Below are positions 24,191 through 25,898 of a stretch of DNA of 25,898 nt, piece by piece. Below the pieces are notes generated by a model that was not told where the DNA came from, did not search any database, and was given only the letters and a program-made list of their open reading frames with translations. The position numbers and the translations under genes are program-made. Positions within the stretch are counted from its first letter, which is position 1. Every line of letters begins with the position of its first letter. Location: assembly GCA_937894465.1 (NCBI GenBank), contig CALCRE010000088.1:1-25898 (forward strand). The letters are read 5' to 3'. The DNA is from an uncultured Clostridia bacterium. Lineage in GTDB: Bacteria > Bacillota > Clostridia > JAAYHZ01.

Positions 24191-25666
24191 CTATCCATTA
24201 CAATAATTCCTTAACTCCATATACTTCATGAACTTTTCCCGGTACTTGTTCACCAAATCTTGATTCGGTTGCTCGTTCGCTTTTTTTGTTTTTATACCCT
24301 TTGCACTTTGTTCAAGATCCGGATATTCTCCGTATCCGGATGCAGCAATGACTGCTGCACCAATTGCGGCCAACTCCGGGTTGTTTACAGCAACAATATC
24401 CCTGTTCAACACAGACGCCAATATCGTTCTCCATAATGTACTTTTAGCAGCACCTCCCGTCATAATGGGGGAATGAACTTTCCCACCTAACTTTTCAAAT
24501 GTTTGAACCTGGATTAACACTTCAAATGCAATGGATTCCATGATAGCCAAAAACAAGTCGTAACGATCATGCTCTAGTCCTAATCCTATAAAGGCGGCTC
24601 TTTTCTCACCCACATTTGTCTGTCCCGGATAAAACAACACCCCTGAATCTTTAAAGACTCTTTCACTGCATACTTTGTCGATTTGCGAGAAGCTTTCCTT
24701 TACAGGAGCATCTCCTCTTAGATCGTACCCTCCGAAATTGTCATTAAACCACTCCATCGATGCACCGGATGCCGGTATAGAGGTCAGTAATCCCCATGCA
24801 TCTTTTTTTGCATGCCTACCCGGTGTCAAAAAGCCTTCCTTGACAAATACCGGCTTATTTACTACGGCCAAATTCACCCATGCAGTACCTGTAGCGATTA
24901 ACATTTCACCCGGCGTAAAAACACCGGCACCTGTTGCGACGCAATATTGGTCATGTGCTCCGGAGACTACAATTGTTTCTTCCAAAAGATCTAGCACCCG
25001 GGCCGCTTGTTTGGTCAGGCAACCGATTTTTTCTCCCGTGTCTAAAAGACTAGGTAATTTGTTTTGATCTAAAGCAATCAAATCCAATATTTCCTTGTCC
25101 CACTCGTTGTTTAGTAAGTTATAGCATTGGGTCAAGGAGGCATTGCTAGGATCCATAATATATTCACCGGTTAACATAAAGTTGATATAGTCCACAGTGG
25201 TCAAAAACTTCTCACATGCTTCGTAAACTTTGGGCATATGCTCCTTGTACCAAATGATTTTAGGAAAAGACATACCGGGAGAAATTCTCCAGCCGGTTTT
25301 CTTGTAAATACGGTCATTACCGATCCGTCCTAAGACTTCATCAGCTTCATGGTGTGATCTTGAATCCAACCAAGAAAGAGCATTGCCCATAGGTTTACCG
25401 TCTTTTAAAGGAACTACACAACCTGCTTGGGCGGATACCGCAATGGCTTTGATCTGCTTTCGATCGATTTTTTTACAACATTGCTTGACCGTTTCCACAA
25501 CAGCATTCCACCATTGGTTTGCATCTTGCTCTACCATGTATTTTCCGGGCTTGATGAGTGGATACCCGTAATAGGCACTTGATACAATTTCTCCGTTGTT
25601 ATCAATCAACACGGTTTTGGTACCGCTGGTACCACTGTCAATACCGATAAAATATCTGTTTGTCAC
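24191..25666 (-). CDS. FGGY family carbohydrate kinase (xylulokinase-like)
   Basis: ATP-dependent kinase that phosphorylates a ketose, polyol or related sugar. The N-terminal phosphate loop GIDSGTSGTKTVLID is at 8-22; SWLDSR, TVDYINFMLTG and the catalytic motif GAHDQYCVATGAG (Asp239) follow, with the C-terminal signature MTGGAAKSTLWRTILASVLN. The overall pattern is closest to xylulokinase-type FGGY proteins, but the family covers many substrates and the substrate-binding segment AVSAQAGCVVPL differs from the SGQMHG of true xylulokinase. I start at the GTG at 25666, which shares GTGA with the stop of the small upstream gene and has AGGGAG seven bases upstream; the frame is open to a TTG at 25699, but that would overlap the small gene. 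The length is 491. First large enzyme of the operon. Confidence 0.88.
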   Translation of the reverse strand: MTNRYFIGIDSGTSGTKTVLIDNNGEIVSSAYYGYPLIKPGKYMVEQDANQWWNAVVETVKQCCKKIDRKQIKAIAVSAQAGCVVPLKDGKPMGNALSWLDSRSHHEADEVLGRIGNDRIYKKTGWRISPGMSFPKIIWYKEHMPKVYEACEKFLTTVDYINFMLTGEYIMDPSNASLTQCYNLLNNEWDKEILDLIALDQNKLPSLLDTGEKIGCLTKQAARVLDLLEETIVVSGAHDQYCVATGAGVFTPGEMLIATGTAWVNLAVVNKPVFVKEGFLTPGRHAKKDAWGLLTSIPASGASMEWFNDNFGGYDLRGDAPVKESFSQIDKVCSERVFKDSGVLFYPGQTNVGEKRAAFIGLGLEHDRYDLFLAIMESIAFEVLIQVQTFEKLGGKVHSPIMTGGAAKSTLWRTILASVLNRDIVAVNNPELAAIGAAVIAASGYGEYPDLEQSAKGIKTKKANEQPNQDLVNKYREKFMKYMELRNYCNG

Positions 25667-25839
25667 ACGTCTTCTCCCTTGTATCCAATTTCTCTCCAAT
25701 GCTTTCTTGCCAATTCTTTTGCTTCTTCGGTGATGGGAAGATCCCCGTACACACTAGGATAAGGTTGATTCGGCTGAACATCCCTGAATCCCGGCATGGG
25801 ACACCAGTTGTCGTTTTTGTATTCCTCTCTTGCTGACAT
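25663..25839 (-). CDS. Small protein of unknown function (58 residues)
   Basis: Uncharacterised small gene running MSAREEYKNDNWCPMPGFRD to a GEDV end, with one Cys and a Pro-rich middle (QPNQPYPSVYG). The C-terminal third, ITEEAKELARKHWREIGY, looks like an amphipathic helix. I do not recognise the family. Support for it being real: the stop overlaps the kinase GTG by four bases (GTGA), and the kinase ribosome-binding site AGGGAG lies inside its last codons, typical of translational coupling. Against: no good ribosome-binding site stands before the ATG, and an in-frame TAA lies 12 bases upstream, so it could be the leftover end of a larger gene. A soluble accessory protein for the kinase pathway is possible; this is unproven. 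Confidence 0.55.
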   Translation of the reverse strand: MSAREEYKNDNWCPMPGFRDVQPNQPYPSVYGDLPITEEAKELARKHWREIGYKGEDV

Positions 25840-25870
25840 ACTGTTTAGTTAATTGTTAAACCCCATAACC

Positions 25871-25885
25871 CGCTAGTATCTAGCG
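25871..25885. promoter_or_regulatory. Short palindrome upstream of the carbohydrate operon (possible operator)
   Basis: CGCTAG and CTAGCG (25871-25876 and 25880-25885) flank a three-base centre about 32 bases upstream of the small gene. No T run follows on the minus strand, so it is not an obvious terminator for the operon. It could be an operator, but its odd centre differs from the usual even, CG-centred LacI-type site. The window ends 13 bases later, so the promoter context is missing. Confidence 0.35.
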
Positions 25886-25898
25886 TTTTGAGATTTTT

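Noticed and set aside
24675..25067. 130-codon + strand open frame inside the kinase gene
   Set aside because: Antisense shadow; the opposite strand encodes the clear FGGY catalytic motif.
1..25898. CRISPR arrays, tRNA or rRNA genes, transposases, phage genes
   Set aside because: I scanned for repeat-spacer patterns, cloverleaf ends and transposase motifs on both strands and found none that hold up.

Overview
The window looks like chromosomal DNA of a low-to-moderate-GC, endospore-forming Firmicute, most likely a Clostridia (Lachnospirales-type) anaerobe. The main evidence is a sporulation block (spoIID, spoIIQ, pdaA, yqfC, yqfD) next to the conserved Firmicutes cluster phoH-pgpH-ybeY-cdd-era-recO. 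A lipoprotein solute-binding protein of the LplA type and a LacI-type regulator with a VDRAMHNRSG helix-turn-helix also fit. I see no rRNA, tRNA, CRISPR array, insertion sequence or phage gene. The lineage is inferred from gene content only.

Left edge (1-2034, + strand): a half-size chromate-type transporter, then a PlsC-type acyltransferase with a zinc-ribbon tail. The acyltransferase runs head-on into recO with two bases between the stop codons.

Housekeeping and sporulation block (2037-12395, - strand, transcribed right to left): spoIID, spoIIQ, a strong terminator, pdaA, yqfC, yqfD, phoH, pgpH, ybeY, cdd, era, recO. SpoIID and SpoIIQ act on peptidoglycan during engulfment, PdaA makes the cortex muramic lactam, and YqfC/YqfD are sporulation proteins. 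PgpH degrades c-di-AMP, YbeY and Era act on 16S rRNA and the 30S subunit, Cdd salvages pyrimidines, and RecO serves recombination. A textbook sigma-F promoter lies directly before spoIIQ and a sigma-G/F-like one before pdaA. ybeY appears to start at a non-standard GTA codon overlapping the pgpH stop. dgkA, often found between ybeY and cdd in this cluster, is absent.

Middle (12502-17183): a coupled pair on the - strand (an alpha/beta hydrolase and a membrane-anchored protein resembling the D-glucuronyl C5-epimerase C-terminal domain) diverges from a + strand AMP-forming acyl-CoA synthetase. The shared upstream region holds two 50-bp-spaced repeat units, each with an inverted repeat, and a good sigma-A promoter facing the synthetase.

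Right half (17198-25839, - strand): a carbohydrate-utilisation operon. In transcription order it has a 58-residue unknown protein, an FGGY kinase, an ABC solute-binding lipoprotein followed by an intercistronic stem-loop, a class III aminotransferase, a Gfo/Idh/MocA protein lacking the usual dehydrogenase lysine and resembling NAD-dependent GH109 glycosidases, a LacI-type regulator and a canonical Gfo/Idh/MocA dehydrogenase. The combination suggests uptake and breakdown of an amino-sugar or aminocyclitol glycoside. The substrate is unknown, no permease lies in the window, and this is the most likely place for an undescribed pathway.
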